From Geminicoccus roseus DSM 18922 (GTDB lineage Bacteria; Pseudomonadota; Alphaproteobacteria; Geminicoccales; Geminicoccaceae): a stretch of 64,000 nucleotides of DNA. Under the pieces are notes generated by a model. That model saw nothing but the letters and a program-made list of their open reading frames with translations, did no database searches and was not told the DNA's origin. Shown piece by piece: positions 9,021-17,944 of the stretch. A program made the translations under genes and the position numbers. Position 1 is the stretch's first letter, and every line of letters begins with the position of its first letter. The stretch lies in contig NZ_KE386572.1 in the NCBI RefSeq assembly GCF_000427665.1, forward strand, positions 1,405,117 through 1,469,116, read 5' to 3'.

Positions 9021-10367
9021 ATGTCCGATCATCGCCTGCAGCAGATCGCCAATGCGACCCTGGCAGGCTATCTGCGCTACAGTTCCGGGGACCGGCGGGC
9101 GGACGAGGCGACTGGCCGCAAGCATGGCATGGCTGGCGAGCCGAAGGCCGGTGATCGGGAATGTCTCTACTATATTGGCCTTCTGGGGCAGGCAAAGGCA
9201 GCGCTGGCCGCCTACGAGCGGGACCGGGCGGAGTTGGTCGTGACCAAGGAGCGGCAGGCTGAGGAGCTGAGCCGCGAGGGGGACGAGAACTACCAGAAGC
9301 GCAAGGCGGCGGTCCTGGAGGAGCGCGCCAGCGCCCTGGCCGAACTCGACAAGACAATCGGCCCGCGCAGTACCCAAATGCAGAACGCAGCCGATCAGCA
9401 TGCGCAGGCGCGGGGACGGGCCGCGCAGATCGAAGCGGATCTCGGCCGGCCGCTGCGCACCAGCATGGTTCCGGTCTATCCTTTCGTGCTGCTGCTCATC
9501 GCGATCGCCGAGATCCCGATCAACCGGCTGGCTTTCGAGCTGTTCTTCCAGGAGGCGCCGGTCGTCTCCCTGTTCCTGTCCTTTGCTGTCGGTCTCCTGC
9601 TTGCCTTCTTCGCGCATCAGGCCGGCCTCTGGCTGCGCCAGGCCACCAGCCACAAGACCCTGGGCAGCCAGCTCGGCCATCTCGCCGGGGTTGCGCTGAT
9701 CATCGCCATCGCGGTGCCGCTCATCTATTTCATCGCCGCGATGCGCCAGCACTACCTGGCCCTGATCGAAGCGGAGGCAGCCAGCGACTTCGGGACGCTC
9801 TTGCGGCAAGGCCTGGAAGGCGGCCTGTCCAGTGCCCGCGAGGTGCTTTCGGTCGAGCTGAGCGGACCGGGCTGGACCCTGCTGGTCCTGAACATGGCCC
9901 TGTTGATCGTCGGAGCCATTGTCAGCTTCGTGCGCCACGACCCGCATCCGGACTACGAGGCCGCCGTCACCCGGGCCACCCGGACAGAGCGCCGCCTGAC
10001 CAAGATGCGTTCCGCCTACGAACGGCAGGAAGCGAAGCTGTCCCGCCGGTATGACGAGCGGATCTCGACGCTCGACCGGCAGCTGGTACGGGTCGATAAC
10101 GAGCTGGCGGTCATTCGCCGTGCATTGGAGCAGGCAGCCGCTCACCGGCCGGCGATGATCCGGGCGGTGGCGACCACGCTGGTGGAGCGTTTCGGCGCCT
10201 ATCGCCTGGGCAACCGGCTCGGGCGGCAGGACGATCAGAGCCCCGCCTGCCTCGACGACTTCAGTGAGCCTGCGATCGTGCAGGCCCTGCGACGGAGCCT
10301 GGAAGATGCGCCGATGGCTGGCGTCGATGATGCTGACAATGTGGTCGGCATGCGCCCTGCCGGCTGA
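9021..10367 (+). CDS. Coiled-coil membrane protein of unknown function (first gene of a pair)
   Basis: I do not recognise this 448-residue protein. Residues about 50-130 and 320-375 are rich in Glu, Arg, Lys and Ala with heptad-like spacing, so two coiled coils are likely. Between them lie about four hydrophobic helices (roughly 150-170, 180-203, 222-241 and 284-304), giving a layout of cytosolic coil, membrane block, cytosolic coil. A GGAG at 9011 precedes ATG 9021. It overlaps the next gene, a secreted vWA-like protein, by 62 bases, so the two are probably made and used together, perhaps as a membrane scaffold with an extracytoplasmic partner (inference). Confidence 0.75.
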   Translation: MSDHRLQQIANATLAGYLRYSSGDRRADEATGRKHGMAGEPKAGDRECLYYIGLLGQAKAALAAYERDRAELVVTKERQAEELSREGDENYQKRKAAVLEERASALAELDKTIGPRSTQMQNAADQHAQARGRAAQIEADLGRPLRTSMVPVYPFVLLLIAIAEIPINRLAFELFFQEAPVVSLFLSFAVGLLLAFFAHQAGLWLRQATSHKTLGSQLGHLAGVALIIAIAVPLIYFIAAMRQHYLALIEAEAASDFGTLLRQGLEGGLSSAREVLSVELSGPGWTLLVLNMALLIVGAIVSFVRHDPHPDYEAAVTRATRTERRLTKMRSAYERQEAKLSRRYDERISTLDRQLVRVDNELAVIRRALEQAAAHRPAMIRAVATTLVERFGAYRLGNRLGRQDDQSPACLDDFSEPAIVQALRRSLEDAPMAGVDDADNVVGMRPAG

Positions 10368-11079
10368 CGCCGGGGCTGCCGCTACCGATTATTGCGCGCA
10401 GAGCGACCGCTCGGTCCTGTTCCTGGTCGACCGCACGACCGCCTATGATGAGCGGGATCAGGACATCCTGGTCGATGGCCTGGAGCGGTTCTTCAGCGAG
10501 CTGGAGACGGGTGATCGCCTGCTGCTCTACACGATTGGCGCCACGGCCACCGACAGCCGGCGACTGTTCGATTCCTGCGTGCCCGGCTGTCCCGACAATG
10601 GGCTGCTGGACAGCCTGTTCAGCAGCTGCAGGGCGGTGGTCGCCCGGGCAGACCGGCAGGCCTTCACCCGCGACCTGCTGGAAACGCTGATCGACCTGCT
10701 GAACAAGCAGGTCGACCACGACGCGTCCGCGATCCTGGAGACGATCCGCACCGTCGCTGCCTCCAACTGGGCCACCGATCCCGCCCGACTGGTGATTTTC
10801 TCCGACATGCTGGAGAACACCGACCTGTTGACGTTCCGCCAGCTCGTCGACCAGGGGGCCGATGCAGCCCTGGAGCGGGTGGAGGACCAGCAAATGGTCC
10901 CCGACCTGACCGGCATCCAGGTGGATATCTTCGGGACCGGACGCAGCCATGCTCCGGGCAGGCCGCCTCTCTCGACGGGAACGACCCGGGTGCTGGAGAC
11001 ATTCTGGAAGGACCTGCTGCGCCAGGCTGGCGCTGCCCGGGTAACGATCGGTCCTGAGTATGCGCCAGGCGCGCGTTGA
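10306..11079 (+). CDS. Exported vWA-like domain protein of unknown function
   Basis: A 257-residue protein with an N-terminal signal peptide (about 1-25, ending near DAGAAA). The mature part starts with a strand and DRTTAYD (42-48), resembling the DxTxS-like metal site of von Willebrand A domains; ARLVIFSDMLENTD further on looks like the later vWA strand and Asp. Several Cys in the mature part fit the periplasm. ATG 10306 is chosen for the signal peptide and a GGAG ten bases before; an earlier frame start at 10264 would lengthen the N-terminus. It overlaps the coiled-coil membrane gene. No assigned function. Confidence 0.72.
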   Translation: MRRWLASMMLTMWSACALPADAGAAATDYCAQSDRSVLFLVDRTTAYDERDQDILVDGLERFFSELETGDRLLLYTIGATATDSRRLFDSCVPGCPDNGLLDSLFSSCRAVVARADRQAFTRDLLETLIDLLNKQVDHDASAILETIRTVAASNWATDPARLVIFSDMLENTDLLTFRQLVDQGADAALERVEDQQMVPDLTGIQVDIFGTGRSHAPGRPPLSTGTTRVLETFWKDLLRQAGAARVTIGPEYAPGAR

Positions 11080-11085
11080 GGAGCC

Positions 11086-12741
11086 TCACCGTACCTGATG
11101 GATCGGGCTACTTAGGATCGATCCGACCAGTTCTCCCTGGGGAACCTCGGCAAAGCCGTCCAGCAGAAGCCGGCGCAGATCTTCCATTCCCAGCATCGGT
11201 GCAGCCGGATCCGGGATGGCTCCCGCAATGAACCCGGCCCGCTCGAAGGGCGCCACCAGCCAGGACGAAGTCGCCAGCACGTGGACCGGCACGTCATAGC
11301 CGGGATCCCGTCCCAGCACGCGCGCCGCCGGTTCATGATCGCCCATGATGATGGCGAGGCGTGGTCTTTTGGCCGGCAGCGCTGCCCAGGAGGCCACGAC
11401 ATCGATCGTGTCGGCAATCTGCCCGGCATAAGCCGAGCGAAGGGCCGGTGGATCGGACCAGAGCAGGGCAGGGCTGAGGCCAATGGGGATCTGGCCGGTG
11501 AAGACGCTCCCATCCCTGATGTCCTCCCAGGGCAGGATCGGCGGGACGGGGGGCGTGAACGGCGCATGGCTGCCGATCAACGCAACCTGTCCGTAACGGC
11601 CGATCATGGGATCATCGTCGCCCGCCTCCAGGATGCGCTCGACCCGTGCCAGGGTGAACTGGTCCGGCATCGTGACATAGCCTGGACGAGGACCTCGATA
11701 TCCAAGTTCCTTGGCGAACAGCAGCTGGTCGAATCCAAGCCGCGCCGCCTCCGGAAATGGCCGGACGATCGCCGGCTGCATCATGAAGGTAGGGTGCCCG
11801 GCGCGGCGGAACAGATGGGCCAGATCCGCATCCGCTTCCTGCAGGTAGACGCGCCAGCCGCCCTGATCCGTCGTCCGGATCCCCGACGCGGCGGTGGCGT
11901 GGGCCAGCCAGGACTGCCCCCCGAGCGTCGGGGAGCGGACATAGCCGCTCACCAGGGTCTTGCCGCTGGCGGCTGCGGCAGCATCCAGCCGCGCCAGCGA
12001 GGCGCGCGCTACCGGCGCTACCTCGGGATGATCGAAGGCTGAACGGCCGTACGATTCCACGAACACCAGCAGCACATCGACCTCCCGCAGGGCCGGAAAG
12101 AGGCGGCCGGCAGCCACGCTTCGCCAGGGGTCCTGCGAGCGGGCCTGCTCGAAGCGCTCCTGGGCAGCGCGTGCATGGTTCAGCCGCTCGACCTGGCCGA
12201 CGATCTGGTCCAGTCCGAACGCGGAGATCGGACCGCCCACGAACCACAAGGCAGCGACCAGGACCGGGGCGATGGCCGCCTTCTTGGGAAGCCGGGTCAG
12301 GGCGCAGAGACCACGTGTGACCGGCCAGGCCACCAGGAGCAGCATGGACGCCAGGAGCGCCCCCACGAGCGCCAGGGGCAGGTAGCGCCAGCCTGCCGTC
12401 GACACCTCCAGGAGAGGTGTGACCAGCTCCAGGTCGGTTGCAAGGACCAGTTCCCGCCCCATCCACAGCCAGATCAGCCGGTCGGCCACCCGGACGAGGA
12501 TCGTCAGCGCCAACACCCCGCCCAGCACCCTCGGCAGCAACGGGTCGAGCCGCCTCCCGGCCAGGATCACCAAGGCTGCCGACAGCAGGAACTCCACCGG
12601 CAGGTACCAGAACCGGGGCATCGCCAGCTCGGCCAGGGAGTTCGGCAGGTTGAGGCCGAGCGTGGTCAGCACCAAGGCCGACAGGATGAGGAGCAGCCGG
12701 CCTGTCAAACCGCCGACCCGACCGTCGGACGATGCTGCCAC
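11086..12741 (-). CDS. LTA-synthase-like sulfatase-superfamily membrane protein
   Basis: 551 residues: four or five N-terminal membrane helices (to about residue 190) followed by an extracytoplasmic alkaline-phosphatase-fold domain, the build of phosphoglycerol or phosphoethanolamine transferases (LtaS, OpgB, EptA types). VFVESYG carries the first metal-binding Glu. SPTLGGQSWLAH places a Thr where the catalytic nucleophile belongs. IMGDHEP near residue 467 carries the later Asp-His metal pair. The start is GTG 12741, within the end of the CDP-alcohol phosphatidyltransferase gene (37-base overlap), so the two act in sequence: one makes a phospho-alcohol lipid, the other may move its head group onto an acceptor (inference). 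Confidence 0.85.
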   Translation of the reverse strand: MAASSDGRVGGLTGRLLLILSALVLTTLGLNLPNSLAELAMPRFWYLPVEFLLSAALVILAGRRLDPLLPRVLGGVLALTILVRVADRLIWLWMGRELVLATDLELVTPLLEVSTAGWRYLPLALVGALLASMLLLVAWPVTRGLCALTRLPKKAAIAPVLVAALWFVGGPISAFGLDQIVGQVERLNHARAAQERFEQARSQDPWRSVAAGRLFPALREVDVLLVFVESYGRSAFDHPEVAPVARASLARLDAAAAASGKTLVSGYVRSPTLGGQSWLAHATAASGIRTTDQGGWRVYLQEADADLAHLFRRAGHPTFMMQPAIVRPFPEAARLGFDQLLFAKELGYRGPRPGYVTMPDQFTLARVERILEAGDDDPMIGRYGQVALIGSHAPFTPPVPPILPWEDIRDGSVFTGQIPIGLSPALLWSDPPALRSAYAGQIADTIDVVASWAALPAKRPRLAIIMGDHEPAARVLGRDPGYDVPVHVLATSSWLVAPFERAGFIAGAIPDPAAPMLGMEDLRRLLLDGFAEVPQGELVGSILSSPIHQVR

Positions 12742-13454
12742 TGATGCGCCAGATCAATCGAGAAGGAAGCGACCAGCAGGAGGGCCGCCAGCGTGCCGGC
12801 CGGAACGGCCAGGATCGTGCCGGCAAGAGGCCATGGCACCGCCAGGAGCAGGAAGATCGGCAGGGCGCAGAAGGCTTTGCGACGGAACGAGGGCGGCAGC
12901 GGCCGCTCCAACCAGGGAAGAACCATACTGGCAAGCACCCAGAGTGGACGCATCAACGGCGCCAGCAGGACGACGGGCCCGGCGTATCCCATTGCGGCAA
13001 GTGCGGCGGCCGCCAGCAGAACCGCATCGGTCTCCAGGTCGAACCGCGCTCCGAACCGGCTGGCGGATCCGGTCCTCCGGGCGATCCAGCCGTCGAACGC
13101 ATCCGTGGTCAGCGCCAGCAGGAGCATGGTGGTCAACAATCCTGCCGGGGGATGGCCTGCCACCGTCATCGCACCGATCCCGATCGCCATGCCCAGGCGC
13201 AGGCCCGTGACCAGGTCGGCAGGTCCCGGCCCATCGACCCCAGGAGCCGTGGCTGCCGCATGGACCAGCAGGAGTGCGACCAGGGCACCCGCCAGGGCCA
13301 CCAGCACCGCGCCGCCGCCTTCCAGGGCCGCGACGGCGGCGGCGACCAACAGCAACTCCACCAGCAGGACCGGCAGGATCCATGATCTTCGGGGATCGGT
13401 GGGGCTATCGGTGATCGAGTGGACTCCACAGTTCGTATGTGTCGATATCGACAT
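12705..13454 (-). CDS. CDP-alcohol phosphatidyltransferase family protein
   Basis: A 249-residue integral membrane enzyme condensing a CDP-linked lipid or alcohol with an alcohol acceptor. The full family signature D-x2-DG-x2-AR-x8-G-x3-D-x3-D is present: Asp118, Asp121, Gly122, Ala125, Arg126, Gly135, Asp139, Asp143. About six hydrophobic segments surround it, with a long hydrophobic N-terminal part (25-110) before the motif, unlike the short PgsA/PssA start. The start at 13454 has no strong Shine-Dalgarno. It is divergent from the RibA-like gene and overlaps the LTA-synthase-like gene. The alcohol is unknown. Confidence 0.9.
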   Translation of the reverse strand: MSISTHTNCGVHSITDSPTDPRRSWILPVLLVELLLVAAAVAALEGGGAVLVALAGALVALLLVHAAATAPGVDGPGPADLVTGLRLGMAIGIGAMTVAGHPPAGLLTTMLLLALTTDAFDGWIARRTGSASRFGARFDLETDAVLLAAAALAAMGYAGPVVLLAPLMRPLWVLASMVLPWLERPLPPSFRRKAFCALPIFLLLAVPWPLAGTILAVPAGTLAALLLVASFSIDLAHQWQHRPTVGSAV

Positions 13455-13567
13455 GATGCTCAGGGAAGACCATTTTCAACGGGGATGCCGATCCTGGCAC
13501 CTGATATTCCGGCAGGCGACGATAACGTCGTACGCAGAGCGGGTGTGATCAGATCTTGGGGACGGGA
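13455..13567. promoter_or_regulatory. Divergent promoter region between phosphatidyltransferase and RibA-like operons
   Basis: This 113-base gap serves both operons. It is too short for an FMN riboswitch and no conserved riboswitch segment is visible, so the RibA-like gene is probably not under the usual flavin control. Confidence 0.45.
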
Positions 13568-14716
13568 ATGCTCGGGCGGAGCGAAAAAGCTGGAATGGGT
13601 CCCGCGATCGAAGCATCGATCCGGCGCCGGGTGCGACTGGCCGCGGCCGAGGCAGTGCTGCGGGAAGGCGGAGTTGTGCGAATCCATGGACCGGATCATC
13701 CGGCCGTGGATTTCATTGCCCTGGATGGAGCAGGCACCGCCGCTGCCCTGGCTTTCGCCCGCTCGTCCGGCCCCACCATCAGGATGGTCCTGACCGGCGC
13801 CCGCGCCCGCGCCTTGGGGCTGGATGCCGGAAGCGCGGTCTGCGTCGCCCTGGCGGTGCCGAGTTCCGGAGGCACCCAGCTCCTGGAAACCCTCGCGGGA
13901 ATGCCGGCCAGCAGCCGCCGGCCCATCGGCCTGCCCACTCTGGTCGTGGAGCCGGCTACGCCGGCCGAAGCCGCGGCGATCGATATCGCCAAGCGGGCGT
14001 CGTTGCTGCCGGTGCTGATGGTGGTGCCCGGGAGCAGTCGCCAAGCCGACGCGGTGGTGGAGATCAGCAAGGACGACATCGATACGGACCCCATGGACGC
14101 CCCGCTGGTGCCGATCGTGCAGGCTGACCTGCCGATCAGCCTGACTGAGACGGCTCGGGTGGTGGCGTTCCGGGCGCCGGACGTTGCCTACGAGCATGTG
14201 GCCCTGGTGGTAGGCAAATTGGACGGCGTGTCAGCTCCGCTGGTCCGGCTCCACTCGGAATGCATGACCGGTGACGTGTTCGGCTCGCTGCGCTGCGACT
14301 GCGGTCCGCAGCTCCAGGCGGCCTTGTCCAGGATGGCGCAGGACGGTGCCGGGGTGCTGCTCTACCTGCGCCAGGAAGGGCGGGGAATTGGGCTGACCAA
14401 CAAGCTGCGGGCATATCGGCTGCAGGAGATGGGCCTCGACACGCTCGATGCCAACACTCATCTCGGCTTCGAGCAGGACGAGCGTGATTTCCGTACCGCC
14501 GCACGCATGCTGCAGGCGCTGGGCCTGCACCAGGTCCGGTTGCTTACGAACAATCCGGAGAAGGTTCATACCCTGGGTCGCCATGGCGTCACCGTTACCG
14601 AGCGCGTCCCGCTGTCGATCGCTGCCAACCGCCACAATCTCCGCTACCTTCAGACCAAGAGGCAACGCGCCGGCCATCTTGGACTGCCGGCTGTGAATGA
14701 CGAGGAAGCCGGATGA
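13568..14716 (+). CDS. GTP cyclohydrolase II (RibA) with degenerate RibB-like N-terminal domain
   Basis: Converts GTP to 2,5-diamino-6-ribosylamino-pyrimidinone 5'-phosphate, formate and pyrophosphate. In 382 residues the C-terminal half (about 190-370) carries the zinc site in [17 protein letters not shown] (Cys232, Cys243, Cys245) and the catalytic RQEGRGIGL (268-276). The N-terminal half has the outline of a dihydroxybutanone-phosphate synthase ([12 protein letters not shown]) but lacks its acidic DDEDREN-type metal motif, so RibB activity is unlikely. ATG 13568 follows GGGGACGGGA; TTG 13556 and ATG 13595 are alternatives. It is coupled to the YceI gene by a four-base overlap and sits among pterin and glycosyl enzymes rather than riboflavin genes. 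Confidence 0.92.
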   Translation: MLGRSEKAGMGPAIEASIRRRVRLAAAEAVLREGGVVRIHGPDHPAVDFIALDGAGTAAALAFARSSGPTIRMVLTGARARALGLDAGSAVCVALAVPSSGGTQLLETLAGMPASSRRPIGLPTLVVEPATPAEAAAIDIAKRASLLPVLMVVPGSSRQADAVVEISKDDIDTDPMDAPLVPIVQADLPISLTETARVVAFRAPDVAYEHVALVVGKLDGVSAPLVRLHSECMTGDVFGSLRCDCGPQLQAALSRMAQDGAGVLLYLRQEGRGIGLTNKLRAYRLQEMGLDTLDANTHLGFEQDERDFRTAARMLQALGLHQVRLLTNNPEKVHTLGRHGVTVTERVPLSIAANRHNLRYLQTKRQRAGHLGLPAVNDEEAG

Positions 14717-15360
14717 CAGGTTTGGTCGGCGCGCACGGGTCGCGTGCGCAGGCGGGCCGCGTGCGCACGGTCCGGGCGCTGGCCGGACTGCTGCTGGCTG
14801 TAATCATGCTGGCATCGGCCGACGCAGCCGCCCAGACCCGCTGGCGGCTGGATCCCGACCACACCACCGTGATGTTTGAGGCACCTCATATCGGCTTCGC
14901 CCGCATCTTCGGGTTCTTCCAGACGGTGCGCGGCGAGTTCGATTTCGACGAGGCGACCCGGTCGCTCACCTATCTGCGGGTGAAGGTCGAAATGGACAGC
15001 GTCTTCACCAACAACAGCAGGCGCGACCGCCATCTGCGGTCGGCTGACTTCCTGGACGCCTACCAGCATCCAACGGCCGAATTCGTGATGACCGATGCCG
15101 ATCCGGCCTCCGACACCACCGGCCAGATCATCGGAGACCTGACCTTCCGTGGCGTGACGCGCCAGGTCACCCTGGACGTCACCCTCAACCGCATCGGTCC
15201 CTATCCCTATGGGGAGAACTACGTCCTGGGTGCATCCGCGACGACGGTCATCAAGCGCTCCGACTTCGGGAGCACCTATGCGATCGAGCCGGGCTGGGTG
15301 CCCGACGACATCCCGGTGCGTATCGAGATCGAGGCAATCCGCCAGGATCCGGATCGGTGA
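14713..15360 (+). CDS. YceI-family periplasmic protein
   Basis: A 215-residue secreted lipocalin-like barrel of the YceI family, whose members bind polyisoprenoids or amphiphilic molecules. A signal peptide with a long Arg-containing n-region precedes the hydrophobic core at about 23-39. The mature start [25 protein letters not shown] has the family pattern of a first strand with a His pair, and [19 protein letters not shown] is the typical YceI DxHLRSxDFxD segment. ATG 14713 overlaps the RibA stop. Placed between a pyrimidine-making and a pyrimidine-reducing gene, it may bind or carry the pathway product (inference). Confidence 0.93.
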   Translation: MTGLVGAHGSRAQAGRVRTVRALAGLLLAVIMLASADAAAQTRWRLDPDHTTVMFEAPHIGFARIFGFFQTVRGEFDFDEATRSLTYLRVKVEMDSVFTNNSRRDRHLRSADFLDAYQHPTAEFVMTDADPASDTTGQIIGDLTFRGVTRQVTLDVTLNRIGPYPYGENYVLGASATTVIKRSDFGSTYAIEPGWVPDDIPVRIEIEAIRQDPDR

Positions 15361-16214
15361 GCCGGTCACCTCCCGATCCCCGGTGGATGGCGCTGATCAG
15401 GGCGCGGGTGTCTGGCGACGCTCTTCCTGCCGACATCGCGGGCTGGAGCGGGATCTGGCAGCTCTATCTCGAGCCGCGCCAGGCGACAGCCGATGGCCTC
15501 TACGTGATTGCTCATCTGGGGCAGAGCCTGGATGGAAAGATCGCGGCTGCCAACGGCCAGTCCTGCTTTGTCACCGGCGAGGACGATCTGCTCCACATGC
15601 ACCGGCTGCGGGCCCTGGTCGACGCGGTAGTGGTTGGCGCGGGCACGGTCTTCCATGACGATCCGCGCTTGACCGTGCGCCTCTGCCATGGCCCCTCCCC
15701 GGTCCGCGTGGTGTTGGACCCCAGCCGGCGGCTCGGCACCGACTATCGAGTGTTCCGAGACGACGGCCCCCGGACCCTGCTGCTGACCCTGCCCGGGCGC
15801 GGAGGCAACGGCCGGCATGGCAGGGCGGAGGTGCTGGAGGTCGGTGCGGCTGACGATGGATGCTACTGTCCGCGTGCGGTCCTGGGGGTCCTGGCGGCCC
15901 AGGGTCTGCCCCGTCTGATGATCGAAGGAGGCGGTGCCACCGTGGCCCGGTTCTGGCAGGCCCGATGCCTGGACCGGCTCGACCTCTGCATTGCGCCGGT
16001 GATCATCGGCAAGGGACGCGATGCCCTGCCCCTGCCTTCCGTGCAGTCGATGGACGAGGCGGAACGCTTCCAGCCCGAGCGCCTGGCCTTGGGCCCGGAC
16101 TCGCTGCATGTCCTGCGTCGCTCGCGGCCACCGCTAGGCCTCGGGAAGAAAGAGCAGGTCGCTGTGGCCCACCCGCATGCCGGTCGTCGTGGCATGTCGC
16201 TGCCCGCGCCATGA
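15357..16214 (+). CDS. RibD C-terminal-type (DHFR-fold) pyrimidine reductase, stand-alone
   Basis: In riboflavin synthesis the RibD reductase domain reduces the ribosyl side chain of the pyrimidine to ribityl with NADPH. Here the domain stands alone (285 residues) with no deaminase domain. AHLGQSLDGKIA (52-63), VVVGAGTVFHDDPRLTVR (91-108) and PRLMIEGGGATVARF are diagnostic. The start is GTG 15357, overlapping the YceI stop by four bases. The last 27 codons overlap the convergent methyltransferase gene. With RibA upstream it could give a 2,5-diamino-6-ribitylamino-pyrimidinone, as in the archaeal and fungal order of steps; the usual riboflavin RibD is presumably elsewhere. Confidence 0.88.
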   Translation: MSRSPPDPRWMALIRARVSGDALPADIAGWSGIWQLYLEPRQATADGLYVIAHLGQSLDGKIAAANGQSCFVTGEDDLLHMHRLRALVDAVVVGAGTVFHDDPRLTVRLCHGPSPVRVVLDPSRRLGTDYRVFRDDGPRTLLLTLPGRGGNGRHGRAEVLEVGAADDGCYCPRAVLGVLAAQGLPRLMIEGGGATVARFWQARCLDRLDLCIAPVIIGKGRDALPLPSVQSMDEAERFQPERLALGPDSLHVLRRSRPPLGLGKKEQVAVAHPHAGRRGMSLPAP

Positions 16215-16895
16215 GGTGGAAGCGTGCGCAGCATCGGCGATCCCGTCGATCAGGGCGTGAATGATCGGTCCATCCTCGGCGCCGAGCAGCCAGGGCGAGC
16301 GCCCGCTGCATAGCCGGCCACGCCCCTGCAGGCGCGCCATCAGCGCCTCATGCGCGCCGCCACCCAGAGCCCGGCCGAACCCCTTGTCCCGGGTCATGTC
16401 CCGGTCGAAGGCCTGCCTGACCCGCGAGTCCTCCGGCAGCGAAGGTTCGAAGCTCAGATCACTGTCGTAGGTCAGTCCGATCCAGACGGCGCACCTGCAA
16501 TCCAGAACCCGCTCGGCAAGCCCATCCAGCCAAGGGTCTGAAACCAGGTCGATCAGGGCCGATGCGGTCAGGAGATCGACATCCTCCGTCAGCACCTGGT
16601 CCAGTTCGCAACTCAGGTCGGCCTGCCGATAGCGCACCCTCCCGCCCGGGGGCATCAGGGCCTGACCGGTGGCAATCAAGACGGGATCATGTTCGACCAG
16701 GGTCCAGAGGGTATCGTCCGGCAGGTGCCGATCGAGCGCCCGAAAGGCGCTCCCCGTACCGGCGCCGAGGTCAACCGCGCGCAGCCCGCGTCGGCCCTGG
16801 GCCCACTCCGCCAGTCTGGCCAATAGTTCGGGATCGCGTGCACGGCTGTCGTAGGGCTCGCGCAGGTTCAGCCAGTCGGCCGCGAAGCCCGTCAT
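16134..16895 (-). CDS. Class I SAM-dependent methyltransferase
   Basis: 253 residues with the SAM-binding motif I LRAVDLGAGTGSAF (about 38-51), an acidic motif II VEHD and a motif III-like DLLTASALIDLVSDPW, so a Rossmann methyltransferase. The start ATG 16895 overlaps the stop of the upstream GT4 gene by four bases (ATGA), marking translational coupling in a dehydrogenase, PTPS-like, GT4, methyltransferase operon. The substrate is probably the product of the same pathway. The gene converges on and overlaps the RibD-type gene by 81 bases. Confidence 0.88.
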   Translation of the reverse strand: MTGFAADWLNLREPYDSRARDPELLARLAEWAQGRRGLRAVDLGAGTGSAFRALDRHLPDDTLWTLVEHDPVLIATGQALMPPGGRVRYRQADLSCELDQVLTEDVDLLTASALIDLVSDPWLDGLAERVLDCRCAVWIGLTYDSDLSFEPSLPEDSRVRQAFDRDMTRDKGFGRALGGGAHEALMARLQGRGRLCSGRSPWLLGAEDGPIIHALIDGIADAAHASTSWRGQRHATTTGMRVGHSDLLFLPEA

Positions 16896-17944
16896 GGATG
16901 CGCCTCGTGCAACAGCGCATCGGCGGTGCGAGCCGTTTCGGCCCAGCTCGGCAGGCGCTTCCGAGCCGCAAGAGCGGCCTCCCTCATCCGTGCCCGCCGC
17001 TCCGGGTCGCTTAAGGCGAGCCCCAGCGCCTTGCTCAGTCCATCCCGGTGATCTGGCGGTACGAGCATGGCAGCCTCTGAATCCATCCACTCGGCCACCG
17101 CCCCTCCCGCCACCGCCACCACCGGCAGGGCACGAGCCACGGCCTCGGCCAGCGCCATGCCGAACCCTTCATAGCGGGACGAGGACACGAACAAGTCGCT
17201 TTGGTGCAGGAGGGTGGCCAATTGCTCCGTATCGACCTCACCGGCCAGTTCGACTCGCTCGGCCAGCGAGCTTGCCTCGATGGCATGTCGAAGCCTGGCG
17301 GCTTCCTTGGGATCGGACAGCAGACTGCCTCCGATGGTGAGCGTCCAGGGCAGGTCACGCCAGGGACGCAGCGCCTCGATCAGAGCAGGAAAGTCCTTGC
17401 GGGGCAGGATCGAGCCCACGGCCAGCAATGCCGGGGCATCGCCGCCCGAGCCTTGCGCGAGAGGTGCCGGATCGGTGCCCGGCAGCGCAACGGCGATCGA
17501 CGACGCTGGCACCGCGAACTGGTCGAGCAGAGCCGCACGGGTGGTGGTTGACGTGACCAGCACCCGCCGCGCATGCGCCAGTGCCGAACGTTCCGCGGCG
17601 ATCATGGCCTGGGCGCGGTCTGGTTCCAGCCCGGTCTCGTAGCCCAGGGGATGATGCACCAGCGCCACCAGCGCCAGGCGGCCGGCATGCCTGACGGCGA
17701 TGTCCGGCATGGCGCCGAAGGCCAGCCCGTCGACCATGACGAGCCGGCCGTCCGGAATGCCGGCGAGCAGCCGGTCGGTCTCCTCCAGCTCGGCGGGAGA
17801 CGGAAAAGGGAACCCGTCCGGGAGGCGGAGCGGCGATACCGCCCAGCCCAGGGCCGCCAGCTCCAGGCTCAGGCGGCGGTCGTAGAGATAGCCCCCGGTC
17901 CGCCGCTCGGGATCGCCGGGGATGGCAAAGACGAGTTCAGGCAC
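16892..17944 (-). CDS. GT4-family glycosyltransferase
   Basis: A 350-residue GT-B fold enzyme, retaining glycosyltransferase family 4. LLAVGSILPRKDFPALIEAL opens the C-terminal nucleotide-sugar domain, and SSSRYEGFGMALAEAVARALPVVAV supplies the EX7E motif. The start is GTG 17944, giving the eight-base overlap GTGCCTGA with the PTPS-like stop; an ATG at 17992 would overlap more and start before homology. It probably glycosylates the pterin- or pyrimidine-type product made by its neighbours (inference). No membrane helix is seen. Confidence 0.88.
   Translation of the reverse strand: MPELVFAIPGDPERRTGGYLYDRRLSLELAALGWAVSPLRLPDGFPFPSPAELEETDRLLAGIPDGRLVMVDGLAFGAMPDIAVRHAGRLALVALVHHPLGYETGLEPDRAQAMIAAERSALAHARRVLVTSTTTRAALLDQFAVPASSIAVALPGTDPAPLAQGSGGDAPALLAVGSILPRKDFPALIEALRPWRDLPWTLTIGGSLLSDPKEAARLRHAIEASSLAERVELAGEVDTEQLATLLHQSDLFVSSSRYEGFGMALAEAVARALPVVAVAGGAVAEWMDSEAAMLVPPDHRDGLSKALGLALSDPERRARMREAALAARKRLPSWAETARTADALLHEAHP

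Noticed and set aside
7983-10145. Minus-strand open frame of about 720 codons opposite the GMC and coiled-coil genes
   Set aside because: No motifs, Gln/His/Asp/Pro-rich antisense composition; the plus strand is coding.
13455-13567. FMN riboswitch upstream of the RibA-like gene
   Set aside because: The gap is only 113 bases and none of the conserved FMN aptamer segments is visible.
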